Below, piece by piece: positions 19,624 to 27,729 of a stretch of DNA of 64,000 bases. Under the pieces are notes generated by a model that ran no database searches, was not told the DNA's origin, and worked only from the letters and a program-made list of their open reading frames with translations. The DNA is taken from contig NZ_KB892757.1 of the NCBI RefSeq assembly GCF_000373925.1, positions 187,291 to 251,290 of the forward strand, read 5' to 3'. Every line of letters begins with the position of its first letter. Within the stretch, counting starts at the first letter, position 1. The position numbers and the translations under genes are program-made. The DNA is from Actinopolymorpha alba DSM 45243. GTDB taxonomy: Bacteria; Actinomycetota; Actinomycetes; Propionibacteriales; Actinopolymorphaceae.

Positions 19624-20685
19624 GTGGCTGAGCCGAAATCACTGTCGAATGTGAGCGTCAAGGACGCCATCGATGAGTATCTCGATGTTCTCGAACGCCG
19701 TGCTATGCGTTCCCAACTCAGTCCCACTACCCTGCACGCCTATCGCCGTGACCTCAGTGAGTTCACCACTCTCCTGGGTCCAAACACGGTGCTCGACGCG
19801 ATCGAGGCGGATCACCTGGAAATCGCGATGACATCTATCGCGAAAGCTCCGGATCGCCGCTATACAAAGGGTTTGAAAATTGCCGAGGACGGTTCCACTC
19901 CCCCGGGCCGCGGCGCGCATTCGCTGGCCCGGTGGTTCGCGGCAGTGCGGGGGTTGTTCCGGTGGGCCGCGGATCGCGGCTATATCCAGATCGACCCCAC
20001 AACGCGAGTAAGCCCGCCCCGAACGCCGAAGCGAGCAACGGGTGCACGGATCGGGCTCCAGCTGGACGAGGCGCTGACGCTGCGGGCTTCGCCGTCCACT
20101 CGCGTGCCGGAGACCTTGCGTGCGGACCAGTCGCTGACCCTGCGCGATGAAGCGATCCTGCGCCTTCTGGTGGAGTCCGGGCCACGCGTCTCGGAGATGT
20201 GCGGCGCCAACCGTAGCGACATCCGGTTGCACGAGGAGACCCGTACACCTGTCCTGCACGTCCGCGGCAAGGGCGGAAAGAACCGCGACCTGCCACTGTC
20301 GAAAGCAACCCTGGCGACCATCGAACGTTACCTCGCCGAGGAGCGTGCCGCACCGCCGCAGCCGAGTTCCACCGACCGCGCGGAACGCATCAGAATCGGG
20401 GACGCGACCAACGCGTTGTTCGTGTCCATCCGTGGGAAGAGACTCTCGCCGCGTGATGTGCAACGGATGGTCGAGCGCTACACCAAGGAGTTTCTCGGCC
20501 GTCGCGCCACGCCGCACTCCCTCCGGCACACGGCGCTGACCATCCTTGCCCGGGCCGGCGTAGATATCGCGACCGTCGCGCAGATCGCTGGACATTCGAG
20601 CCTGGCCACGACCTCCGTATACATGGATGACTCCATGAGCGCCGCGGCCGAGGCCATCGACAGTTCCCCGCTGGCCCGGGACTGA
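19624..20685 (+). CDS. Tyrosine recombinase (XerC/XerD-like)
   Basis: 353-residue site-specific recombinase. The N-terminal SAM-like domain has VKDAIDEYLDVLERR and RRDLSEFTTLLG. The catalytic domain shows the box I Arg in LLVESGPRVSEMCG, a Lys-bearing beta hairpin VRGKGGKNRDLPL, HSLRHTALTILARAG (His-x-x-Arg), GHSSLATT, and Tyr in TSVYMDDSM. All catalytic residues are present. I prefer GTG 19624, 10 nt after a TATGGT box. The ATG at 19582 lies inside the inverted repeat. Could be a phage or ICE integrase or a Xer paralogue; no other element genes accompany it. Confidence 0.85.
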   Translation: MAEPKSLSNVSVKDAIDEYLDVLERRAMRSQLSPTTLHAYRRDLSEFTTLLGPNTVLDAIEADHLEIAMTSIAKAPDRRYTKGLKIAEDGSTPPGRGAHSLARWFAAVRGLFRWAADRGYIQIDPTTRVSPPRTPKRATGARIGLQLDEALTLRASPSTRVPETLRADQSLTLRDEAILRLLVESGPRVSEMCGANRSDIRLHEETRTPVLHVRGKGGKNRDLPLSKATLATIERYLAEERAAPPQPSSTDRAERIRIGDATNALFVSIRGKRLSPRDVQRMVERYTKEFLGRRATPHSLRHTALTILARAGVDIATVAQIAGHSSLATTSVYMDDSMSAAAEAIDSSPLARD

Positions 20686-20977
20686 CCCGCGACAGCACCG
20701 TTGACCGGATTGTCGGCGTTCATGGATCGTCACGCGGACGTGGGCAGGGGCCGCGTCGAGACTCGGCGGAAGGCTGGGAGTCACCCCACTGAGCGATTGG
20801 GTAGAGCGGAGTTTGTCGCGCTCTCTTGTTGCCCGTGCGAATCCGGGCGCGAGAGGACGCACTTTGCGAATTCTGCTACCACAGCTGCTCGCTTCGCTCG
20901 ACGCGTAAGGCAGACCGACACCGCCCGCTCCCCCAGCGCGATTCCGACACCTCGGCTGTTATGTCTTGTGCATGCAG

Positions 20978-21829
20978 TCATACTTTGTCTGCCAGATCTT
21001 TGAGACTGTTGAGCTCTCGCTCGATGAGTTCGCCGGCGACGGTCTCACTCCCGCGGAAGGCGGGTTGTTCGACGATGAGGAACGCCAGGTTGGAGATTAG
21101 CTCGACGATGGCGAGCAAGGGGATCGCACGCACGTCGTCCGCCTTCAGCTCCCTGACGGCGGTGTACCCAGCTAGGAACGCATCCCAGTGCGCGGAGGAA
21201 CGCGGGTCCGTGAATACGCCGGTCAGGTCGGCAGCACGCCAGCCGTTGCCAGCACGGTCGAAGTCGTGCAGCACCATTCCTTTTTCGGTGAGATGGACAT
21301 TATCCATTAGTGGCTTTTCCAGGGTTATCTGTAGATCGAAATCTCTGCGTGGGCGTGTGCTGCGAAAGCTGTCTGCGGCTTTGTGGAATCCCGCGATCAG
21401 CCGCCCAAATTCGAGGTAGAGACCATCACTCCACGGAGGTTGCGGCTTGTCACCGTCGACACGGATCGACATCGCGAACGGACGATTCCCTTCCGGCGCG
21501 AGGAGTTCGCCCGCTGGTCTCCCATCAATCAGCGGAACAGAGGCAGCGACGGCAACGCCGCATTCCGCGACGTGAGACACCAGGTCCTGTTCCCACGCCA
21601 CCTCATCCGTGGACCATCCACCCTGCTGGTAGATTTTTAGTACATAGCGTCGGCCATCGTCAGCGATCACTTCGTACACGTCGTTGACGAACGTCCGCAC
21701 CAGAACGCAATCCTTGACCTCGATTCCGTACAGGTTGCCGACCAACTCCCCCACCGCGCCAGGTGTCGGCAGGGAACGCAGGCACTGGATCACGCGCGAA
21801 CAATAGGCAGATGGCGGCAGCCACGGCAA
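20978..21829 (-). CDS. Phosphotransferase-fold protein lacking the catalytic loop
   Basis: 283-residue protein of the homoserine-kinase-II/APH-type family. The N-lobe is normal: LVRTFVNDVYEVIADDGRRYVLKI, with the ATP-binding Lys. In place of the catalytic HGD-x-x-x-x-N loop the sequence passes from DFDLQITLEKPL directly to MDNVHLTEKGMVLHDFDRAG and GWRAADL. The Asn of the loop and the metal Asp (DFD) remain, but the catalytic HGD and about 60 residues before it are missing without loss of frame. It is likely inactive, or a pseudokinase. Confidence 0.7.
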   Translation of the reverse strand: MPWLPPSAYCSRVIQCLRSLPTPGAVGELVGNLYGIEVKDCVLVRTFVNDVYEVIADDGRRYVLKIYQQGGWSTDEVAWEQDLVSHVAECGVAVAASVPLIDGRPAGELLAPEGNRPFAMSIRVDGDKPQPPWSDGLYLEFGRLIAGFHKAADSFRSTRPRRDFDLQITLEKPLMDNVHLTEKGMVLHDFDRAGNGWRAADLTGVFTDPRSSAHWDAFLAGYTAVRELKADDVRAIPLLAIVELISNLAFLIVEQPAFRGSETVAGELIERELNSLKDLADKV

Positions 21830-22008
21830 TCCCTTTGTCGTCCGCGTTCCGCCCCTTGCCGTCCGGCAGGGGCTGCCTACGAGGACTTCTCGGTCTGGGG
21901 ACTGGGCTCCATGTGGCCGTGGCAGCGGCCGTGCGGTGTCGTACGCATCGGGCCCAACGCCGAGTTCGACCTCGACGCTTCACGTTCACAGCGGCGCTCG
22001 ACGCGCAC

Positions 22009-22075
22009 GGTTGTCAGAGGTTTCTCGGCTAAGAGACCGAAATACCTCTGACAACCCAAGGCACCTCTGACAACC
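22009..22075. repeat. Three copies of a 13-bp motif, one inverted
   Basis: GGTTGTCAGAGGT at 22009-22021 and two identical inverse copies, ACCTCTGACAACC, at 22044-22056 and 22063-22075. The first two form a hairpin or dyad with a 22-nt spacer; the last two are direct repeats 19 bp apart, nearly two helical turns. They lie in a 313-bp gap with no gene. Purpose unknown: operator cluster, recombination site or element end. Confidence 0.6.
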
Positions 22076-22142
22076 CGCGACACAGGACACCGCACTCGCG
22101 CATCAGGTGCAGGCGCAGGAGCGGGGGCGTCGTTCATGCGGC

Positions 22143-22580
22143 ATGATCTCTGGTGATCCGCAGGCTTCGCCCAGTCCCGAGGAGGCGATTCGCATTCACG
22201 CTCCGATGCCGTACGACTCCCCAGCCGCCACGCCTCCTTCTGGCAGAAAGGGTCAGTACGGTCGGGCGATCGCCACGATCCTTGGGTGGCATGTCCTGGC
22301 CGCCGCGGCCTTCCTCGGCTGGGTGCTGACCTTGCCCGATGACGTCAACACCGGCGGTGATGTCAACTTCACGATGTCTCGGTGGGTGCTGGCTTTTCTC
22401 CTCGCTGCCGCCGCGGTGGTTCCGGGCCTGTGTCTCAGTCTCGCGATCGCTGGTGGCGTACTCGCCGTGCTGCGCAGGCGCCTGCCCAGGTCCGGCCTCG
22501 CCGCCGGCTCGATCGCGGCGCTGGCTGGCCTGCTCACCGTGGCCGCCGCCCTGGCGGTGTACTCGATGACCCAGCGGTGA
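22143..22580 (+). CDS. Small membrane protein, unknown function
   Basis: About 145 residues. A hydrophilic, proline-rich N-terminus (PYDSPAATPPSGRKG) is followed by three hydrophobic segments: ILGWHVLAAAAFLGWVL, WVLAFLLAAAAVVPGLCLSLAIA and SIAALAGLLTVAAALAVY. No family recognised. The start is uncertain; ATG 22206 would give 124 residues without losing a membrane segment, and neither has a well-placed ribosome-binding site. Confidence 0.55.
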   Translation: MISGDPQASPSPEEAIRIHAPMPYDSPAATPPSGRKGQYGRAIATILGWHVLAAAAFLGWVLTLPDDVNTGGDVNFTMSRWVLAFLLAAAAVVPGLCLSLAIAGGVLAVLRRRLPRSGLAAGSIAALAGLLTVAAALAVYSMTQR

Positions 22581-22609
22581 TGCCGAGCGTGCGTTCGGCG
22601 CCAGCTCAC

Positions 22610-23170
22610 CTACCGCGGAAGCTCGTCGTGTGACGGCACCTGATTGTCATCAATGGACGCTCGTTCGGCCGCGCTCAAGCCCGCCGCCGCGAGAATCTTC
22701 TGGACCATGGCATTCTTGCCGCGGCCGTACTCGTCGATGTTCGCCGCTTCCGCACCGACCCGCTTCTTGACCGCGGCGTACTCGTCCCGCAACTCAGCAT
22801 TGACGCGCAGGATGTCGCGGACACAAAGGTGATTCCACAGCGACAGGCACCCCTCGACCACCACATAGGTGTTGGTGCCCGCCAGCCGCTCGGGCTCCTT
22901 GAACGCCCAGCGCTGCGGAATTCCCAACTCCCCCAGTGGCCTGAATCCCAAGCTCACCAACACCCGCGAGGCGGCGTCGACGTCACGCGATGAGACCACG
23001 ATGTCGCAGTCGATCACCGGTTTGGCCGCCAGGCCGGGTACGGACGTACTCCCCACGTGCTCGATCGTCACGACAGGGACGTCGGCCGCGGCCATCGCTT
23101 CTGCGTACTCCTGCCGCAACGCCTCGAAACGCTGGGGCCAGACAGGGTCATATTCGACGACTCTGATCAC
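22610..23170 (-). CDS. GrpB-family (UPF0157) nucleotidyltransferase-fold protein
   Basis: 186-residue GrpB-like protein. VVEYDPVWPQRFEALRQE opens the family. HVGSTSVPGLAAKPVIDCDIVV is the hallmark nucleotidyltransferase motif (GS plus D-x-D). LWNHLCVRDILR is the conserved later block. Members are sometimes linked to glutamate-rich-protein or nucleotide metabolism, but the reaction is not established. Convergent with the small membrane protein. Confidence 0.85.
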   Translation of the reverse strand: MIRVVEYDPVWPQRFEALRQEYAEAMAAADVPVVTIEHVGSTSVPGLAAKPVIDCDIVVSSRDVDAASRVLVSLGFRPLGELGIPQRWAFKEPERLAGTNTYVVVEGCLSLWNHLCVRDILRVNAELRDEYAAVKKRVGAEAANIDEYGRGKNAMVQKILAAAGLSAAERASIDDNQVPSHDELPR

Positions 23171-23319
23171 GCCGGCAGCCTAGTGCCGGGCCGGCGCTCA
23201 CCAGCACCGCGGAAGGCAGCGTACGTTCGACGAGAGCGCGGAGACTGCTGAACCTCGTCAAGGCGAGGGACCTGCGGACCAAACCAACCGGCCGCCCGGA
23301 AGTTTGATTAGGATGCGGC

Positions 23320-23925
23320 GTGCCCTTGCCCACCCTCATCGTCGTCAGCGGGCCGCCGGGCTCCGGCAAGACCACGTTGGCGCACGAGATCGCCCGTGCC
23401 GTCGGCTGCCCCGCGATCTGCCGCGACGAGATCAAGGAAGGCATGGTGCATGCCAACCCTGGGTTTACGCCGTGCCCGGGCGATCCCCTGACGATGCGGA
23501 CGCTGAGCACGTTCTTCGACGTTCTCCGGTTGCTGCTCAGCGCGGGTGCCACCGTGGTCGCGGAGGCGGCGTTCCAGGACCGGGTGTGGCGGCAGGGCCT
23601 CGAACCCCTCACCGGCCTCGCCGAGGTTCGCATCATCCAGTGCGTGGTTGACGCCGAGGTGGCGTACGCGCGGATCACCCGGCGGATCGAGGACAATCCC
23701 GTCCGCAAAGCGCACGTTGACGAGGGTCTGAAGCTCGCGGGCCGGGTCGAGCGCCACAACGCCTTCGTTCACCTCTCGCTTCCCGTCCCTACGATGCGGG
23801 TCGAAGCGACCGACGGCTATCAACCTGGGCTTGCCGACATCGTGGCGTTCATCAACAAACAGCGCCCGGCAGGTGAGCCACGTCGCTCGGCACCGACCCA
23901 GGTGCTGCGCCTAGGTGAGTCGTGA
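23320..23925 (+). CDS. P-loop kinase-like AAA protein
   Basis: 201-residue AAA_33-type nucleotide-binding protein: Walker A VVSGPPGSGKTTLAHEIA at residues 8-25, then CRDEIKEGMVH, and a Walker-B-like GATVVAEAAF. A lid-like arginine region (YARITRRIEDNP) follows. Probably a small-molecule or nucleotide kinase. GTG start. Its 3' end overlaps the convergent phosphotransferase remnant by 15 nt. Confidence 0.75.
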   Translation: MPLPTLIVVSGPPGSGKTTLAHEIARAVGCPAICRDEIKEGMVHANPGFTPCPGDPLTMRTLSTFFDVLRLLLSAGATVVAEAAFQDRVWRQGLEPLTGLAEVRIIQCVVDAEVAYARITRRIEDNPVRKAHVDEGLKLAGRVERHNAFVHLSLPVPTMRVEATDGYQPGLADIVAFINKQRPAGEPRRSAPTQVLRLGES

Positions 23926-24320
23926 GAGCAGGGACGTGAAGCGCTCCCACGCGACCTCGGCCTGGTCGAGTTGGTCCACCGCGGCCTCCGGACCAGAATC
24001 TCTCGGCCACCGCGCCGACGAACATCGCATAGCTGAACGCGTCGCCCAGGCATGCTCCGCCTCGACGAGGGAGGGTTCGAGCGGCTTGCCGGCGAGGCCT
24101 TCCCGCGTACGAACGTACGCCGCGAAGCCTGCAGAGCCAGCGCCCAGCGCGACGTCGAGCATCGCCGGGCCGATCCGTGCGCTCCCCCAGTCGACCAGCC
24201 GGGGCGCTTGGCCGTCGCTGGGAACGAGCACATTGAGACCGTAGACATCGCCGTGTAGCAAGGTGGCCGGGAAGAGCTGGAGCCCTACCAGCATGCGCTC
24301 GTCGTACGCCCAACGTTGGA
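23911..24320 (-). pseudogene. Phosphotransferase (APH-fold) remnant
   Basis: Only the C-lobe is left: TQHVQRWAYDERM, then TLLHGDVYGLNVLVPSDG (catalytic loop) and PRLVDWGSARIGPAMLDVAL. An in-frame stop precedes this at about 24340 and no N-lobe is present; the GNAT gene ends immediately upstream. An ATG at 24294 could yield 127 residues without an ATP site. A deletion removed the 5' part. Confidence 0.65.
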
Positions 24321-24342
24321 CGTGCTGCGTCAGAAGGCGCCC

Positions 24343-24984
24343 CTATCGCCGGCAGGGGCGACGCCTTGTCGCGCGTTGTGTTTCTTCGTCCGGCCGGCGC
24401 ATTGCCCACTCAAGCGGCAGCGCAGCGAACCACATCACGTCGCAGCGCTTGCCCTGCCAAACGCCGTGTGCGCGCATCGTTCCCTCATACTCAAACCCGG
24501 CTCGGCGAGCCACAGCGACTGAATCCTCATTCCCCGCGACGATCGTCAGGAAGACGCGAGCTGCTCCTACGTCGAACAGCCAGCGCGTGAGCAGGATCGC
24601 CGCTCGAGTCGCACAGCCGCGCCCTCTCGCATTTGGTGCGATCCAGTAACCGAACTGTGCTACGTCCTCTTTGGTCCAGTCGTCGACGCCACAGCAGCCG
24701 ACCAGTTCGCCGGATCTCGTGTCCAGGATTGCGAACGCAACACCAGAGGGTGTCCCAGTCGCAGCAAACGCACGCCAGTTCAACGCGAATTGGTCGATGA
24801 CGGCCTCAGCGTCCGGGATCGAGAGCGGCGGAGTCGGGTGTCCTTGCCGGTCGTGGCTACCGTTATAGCGCCGGATCGCTGGGTCGGCGTTTGCTTCTGC
24901 CATGAACCAGGCGTCATCTCTCGACCAAGGCCGCAGGGTGACCAGGCCGTCGGAGAGCGTTACGACTGGACTTTCGCCAGGCAT
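24343..24984 (-). CDS. GNAT-family N-acetyltransferase (RimJ/RimL type)
   Basis: 213-residue acetyltransferase of the type that modifies protein N-termini or small amines. It begins with TLRPWSRDDAWFMAEANAD; motif A is FGYWIAPNARGRGCATRAAILL; motif B has GNEDSVAVARRAGFEYEGTM. Start at ATG 24984. The longer upstream frame is basic and antisense-like. It ends directly at the deletion point of the phosphotransferase remnant, and its last 20 residues are arginine-rich, so the original C-terminus may be altered. Confidence 0.75.
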   Translation of the reverse strand: MPGESPVVTLSDGLVTLRPWSRDDAWFMAEANADPAIRRYNGSHDRQGHPTPPLSIPDAEAVIDQFALNWRAFAATGTPSGVAFAILDTRSGELVGCCGVDDWTKEDVAQFGYWIAPNARGRGCATRAAILLTRWLFDVGAARVFLTIVAGNEDSVAVARRAGFEYEGTMRAHGVWQGKRCDVMWFAALPLEWAMRRPDEETQRATRRRPCRR

Positions 24985-25222
24985 GTGACCATCTTGCCAC
25001 CGCGCCGGACCCGGTGTCCCGGGGTGCCCATGATCGGTTGACCACGGGCTGCCGGCCTCTTGAAGCTGGCCTCGGCAACCTGGATCGGGCCTCGCCGGTC
25101 TGCCCCGGAAGTGCCGATCCAGGCGCCCGCGTCTTGCGCCGCGGCGTTCCGTAAGAGGAACGTCAACCGTCGAAACCTGGGCGGGCACGACTGCGACCAT
25201 GCGGGTGTACGCAAGGGATCCC

Positions 25223-25807
25223 TCAACGGACGGGGCCCGTCGACGGCGGCCAGTCCCTCCGCCGGCCGGAAGTCGTAGTCGAGATGAGTGCCCTCGTTGC
25301 GTGTTTCCTCAGCTGGGAACCATCTCCCTGACAAGAGGTGTCAGGGAGATGCGTTAGCTTCACCGTCGGGGTGTTGAACCGGACGCCCGAGACGGTCCGC
25401 TTGGCCCTGCTGATCCGCTGGGCCATGGTCGCCTCCGGCACGAGGTAGGCCTGCGCGATCTCACGCGTGGTCAGGCCGCCGGCCGCGCGCAGGGACGGGT
25501 GCGCGCACAGGAAGTACAGCTGGAGCGTGTCGTCCACCGCCTCGACCGGGCCGGGCATGGGTTCGCCCTCGACGCGTACCTCGCGGTGCCGTCGAGAGGT
25601 ATCGGCGCGGTCGGCGTCGAGAAACTTGCGCCAGGCCACGGTGACCAGCCAGCCCGTGGGGTCCCGCGGTGGGTCGTCCGGCCACACGCGCACGGCCTCG
25701 ACCAGGGCGTCCTGCACGGCATCCTCGGCCGCCGCGAAGTCGGCTCCGCGGCGGCCGAGGACACCGATCACCGCGGGTACGAGGTCCCGCAGCAGCGGCT
25801 CGTTCAC
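25223..25807 (-). pseudogene. ECF42-type sigma factor, internally deleted and C-terminally truncated
   Basis: Sigma2 is intact (AEDAVQDALVEAVRVWP, GWLVTVAWRKFLDADRAD). Compared with the complete homologue at 52445-53689, ten residues before sigma4 are missing (HPSLRAAGG here, HPALSPASQ...LRAVGG there). Sigma4 continues as LTTREIAQAYLVPEATMAQR. After SGVRF the reading leaves the family and about 240 residues of the C-terminal helical extension, essential in ECF42 as I know the family, are lost. GTG overlaps the YciI stop (GTGA). It is a pseudogene, or at best an altered regulator. Confidence 0.7.
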
Positions 25808-26214
25808 TCGGTGACCGTGGGCGAGTCGGCCCAAAACGGCCGAACCTCCAGCCATTCGTAGATCGGCTTGCCACCGGCCCCCGGGGCCGCCGACAGCTCT
25901 CCCGCCAGCTGTACCGCGCGGTCCCACGACTCCACGTCGATGACGTACCACCCGGCGATCAGGTCCTTGGCCTCGACGAACGGCCCGTCGGTCACCGGTG
26001 GCCGCCCCTCGCCGTCGTACCGCACGAACGCACCGTCCGGCGCCAGCGCCTGGGTGTCGACGAACTCGCCCGTCTCCTCCAGCCGGGTCGCGAAGTCGCG
26101 CATGAACTGCACGTGCGCGTCTACCTCGTCCGGCGTCCACTGGTCCATCGGCGCCCAGTCCACGGCGGGGGCCGGGCCACCCCGGTAGTGCTTGAGCAGC
26201 AGATACTTGGCCAT
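25804..26214 (-). CDS. YciI/DGPF-domain protein, partner of the ECF42-type sigma factor
   Basis: 136-residue YCII-related protein: MAKYLLLKHYRGG start, then PPVTDGPFVEAKDLIAGWYVID with the DGPF signature. Such proteins are encoded in front of ECF42 sigma factors and may catalyse or sense an unknown metabolite. Of two adjacent ATGs the second is better spaced from AAGGAGA. Translationally coupled to the damaged sigma gene. Its promoter has the ECF42-like pattern. Confidence 0.8.
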   Translation of the reverse strand: MAKYLLLKHYRGGPAPAVDWAPMDQWTPDEVDAHVQFMRDFATRLEETGEFVDTQALAPDGAFVRYDGEGRPPVTDGPFVEAKDLIAGWYVIDVESWDRAVQLAGELSAAPGAGGKPIYEWLEVRPFWADSPTVTE

Positions 26215-26262
26215 CATGTTCTCCTTACGCGTACGGCCCATTCTGGCCGTGTTCACTCCGGG

Positions 26263-26289
26263 GACGGAGCCGCGAGCGGGTTCTCGACA
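26263..26289 (-). promoter_or_regulatory. ECF42-like promoter of the YciI gene
   Basis: Minus strand: TGTCGA (26289-26284), 17 nt, CGTC (26266-26263), ending 49 nt before the ATG. The same pattern occurs upstream of the VOC gene at 27404 and, slightly varied, of the second YciI gene at 54101. Confidence 0.55.
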
Positions 26290-26387
26290 TCCCACCGGGA
26301 CATTTTCTGGCGGACTTCACAGACTCCGTGTGCCGCGGTGGGGTTGAGGCGTGGGTGATCCACCCAACGCGAGCGACCCCGCGCCGC

Positions 26388-26888
26388 TCAGCTGTGATGA
26401 CGTTCCTCCCGCTGCCGGACCAGCTCCTCGACCGCGCTCGGCAGAGTCGTCTCGAAGTCGATCAGCTTCACCCACGTCGGGGTCACGACGATCCGGACCA
26501 TGCCGTCGTGGTAGAGCGAACGTACCTCCGCCTCCCAGCCGACCCGTTGCTCGGGCGTCATCTCGTAGGTGCTGGTCGCCTGGAGATACTCGTCGGGGAT
26601 GCCACCGACGAAGTCCAGCTCTGCCCGGCCGCGGATGAGCAAGATCTTGGGTGGGTGCACCTCGGTGTCGATCGTCAGGGCAACCGTCGGGTTGTTGCGT
26701 AGGGCCGGGAGCTTCGGGGCGTTCTTCGAAGTGCACATGACGATCTCCGAGCCGTTCCAGGCGAACGCGATCGGGACATTGCGGGGTGTGCCGTCCTTGG
26801 CGATGTAGGCCAAGCGGGTCAGGTCGCGGGCCAACATTTCCTGGCTGATCGGTCGGTTCAGAACCTCGGTGATCTCGTTCGGTTGCAC
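26388..26888 (-). CDS. PPOX-class flavin/F420-binding protein
   Basis: 166-residue split-barrel protein. LTRLAYIAKDGTPRNVPIAF, then WNGSEIVMCTSKNAPKLPALRN, and VALTIDTEVHPPKILLIRG match pyridoxamine-5'-phosphate-oxidase-like proteins that bind FMN or F420. MVRIVVTPTWVKLIDFETTLP is the C-terminal strand. ATG with GGGAGG upstream. Lies between the YciI and VOC genes on the same strand but without the ECF42-like promoter motif. Confidence 0.75.
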   Translation of the reverse strand: MQPNEITEVLNRPISQEMLARDLTRLAYIAKDGTPRNVPIAFAWNGSEIVMCTSKNAPKLPALRNNPTVALTIDTEVHPPKILLIRGRAELDFVGGIPDEYLQATSTYEMTPEQRVGWEAEVRSLYHDGMVRIVVTPTWVKLIDFETTLPSAVEELVRQREERHHS

Positions 26889-26963
26889 GGTGCCTCCCGT
26901 TGTCGTTCCTTGGTCCGCCTAGCGGATCGTTCTGGTTGGTCGTAGGCCGGCCGGGATGGGCCG

Positions 26964-27404
26964 TCAGCTGAGCTGCTCGGCCAGCGCGACGATGATCCCC
27001 TCGGGGCCGCGGACGTAACAGAGCCGGTAGCTGTCCTGGTACTGCGCCACCTCTCCGACGAGTTCCGCGCCGTGGGCTCGCAGGCCGGCGACAGTGGCGT
27101 CGATGTCGTCGACGGCGAACATGACGCGATGCATGCCCAGCGTGTTGTGCGGCGGGTTATGCGGTCTGGCGCCGATCGCCGCGGGGGTGTGGTATTTCGC
27201 CAGCTCGAGCCGGCCGTGGCCGTCTGGGGTCCGCATCATCGCGATGTCGCAGCGGACGCCGTCGAGTCCGACGGTGCGGTCCGCCCAGGGACCCTCGATC
27301 TGCGCTTTGCCCTCCAGCTCCATGCCGAGTTCTCCGAAGAACGCAATGGCAGCCTCAAGGTCGTCGACGACAATGCCGACGTTGTCCATCCGTTGAATCG
27401 TCAT
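26964..27404 (-). CDS. VOC-family protein
   Basis: 146-residue VOC protein: MTIQRMDNVGIVVDDLEAAI start (His/metal-strand replaced by Asn), then a GRLELAKYHTPAA strand and HRVMFAVDDIDATVAGLRAHG in the second half, ending in PEGIIVALAEQL. ATG preceded by AAGGAGAA. It carries the same TGTCGA-N17-CGTC promoter as the YciI gene, so it is probably in the same sigma regulon. Confidence 0.8.
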   Translation of the reverse strand: MTIQRMDNVGIVVDDLEAAIAFFGELGMELEGKAQIEGPWADRTVGLDGVRCDIAMMRTPDGHGRLELAKYHTPAAIGARPHNPPHNTLGMHRVMFAVDDIDATVAGLRAHGAELVGEVAQYQDSYRLCYVRGPEGIIVALAEQLS

Positions 27405-27456
27405 GGTGGTTCTCCTTCTTCGTCGCGCGGCCCGTCGCGGCCACTGATGTACCTAG

Positions 27457-27483
27457 GACGGAGCCAGCGCCACATTCTCGACA
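27457..27483 (-). promoter_or_regulatory. ECF42-like promoter of the VOC gene
   Basis: Minus strand: TGTCGA (27483-27478), 17 nt, CGTC (27460-27457). The match to the YciI promoter extends beyond the boxes (GAGAA after the -35, GGCTC before the -10). Confidence 0.55.
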
Positions 27484-27729
27484 GCCGGAAGTGCTGAGTT
27501 TTAGAACCTGCTTCTGACCGTCACCCTGGGGCGCCACACCGCCGAACGAGAACCCGCACGCACGCAAGCCGATCCGCTATCGGACGCGCTCCGGCCCTGC
27601 CAGGCGGGACGATCAGAAGAGGGTGTCGCGGACGCGCAGCGGCCGGTACCCGGTGGTGTGCTCATGAACGCTCACCCTGGCAGGGGCATCCGAACCGTGG
27701 TTGGCGTTGTCTCCCCGCCCCGCGGCTCG

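Noticed and set aside
20800..20880. Possible tRNA: GGGTAGAGC and GTGCGAATCC resemble D- and T-arm sequence
   Set aside because: The D stem does not pair, the T loop has eight bases and lacks TTC, and no acceptor stem can be drawn. At most a stem-loop or a decayed tRNA fragment.
22610..22640. Hairpin GCCGA...TCGGC as terminator between the small membrane protein and GrpB
   Set aside because: Only five pairs with an eight-nt loop; too weak to call.
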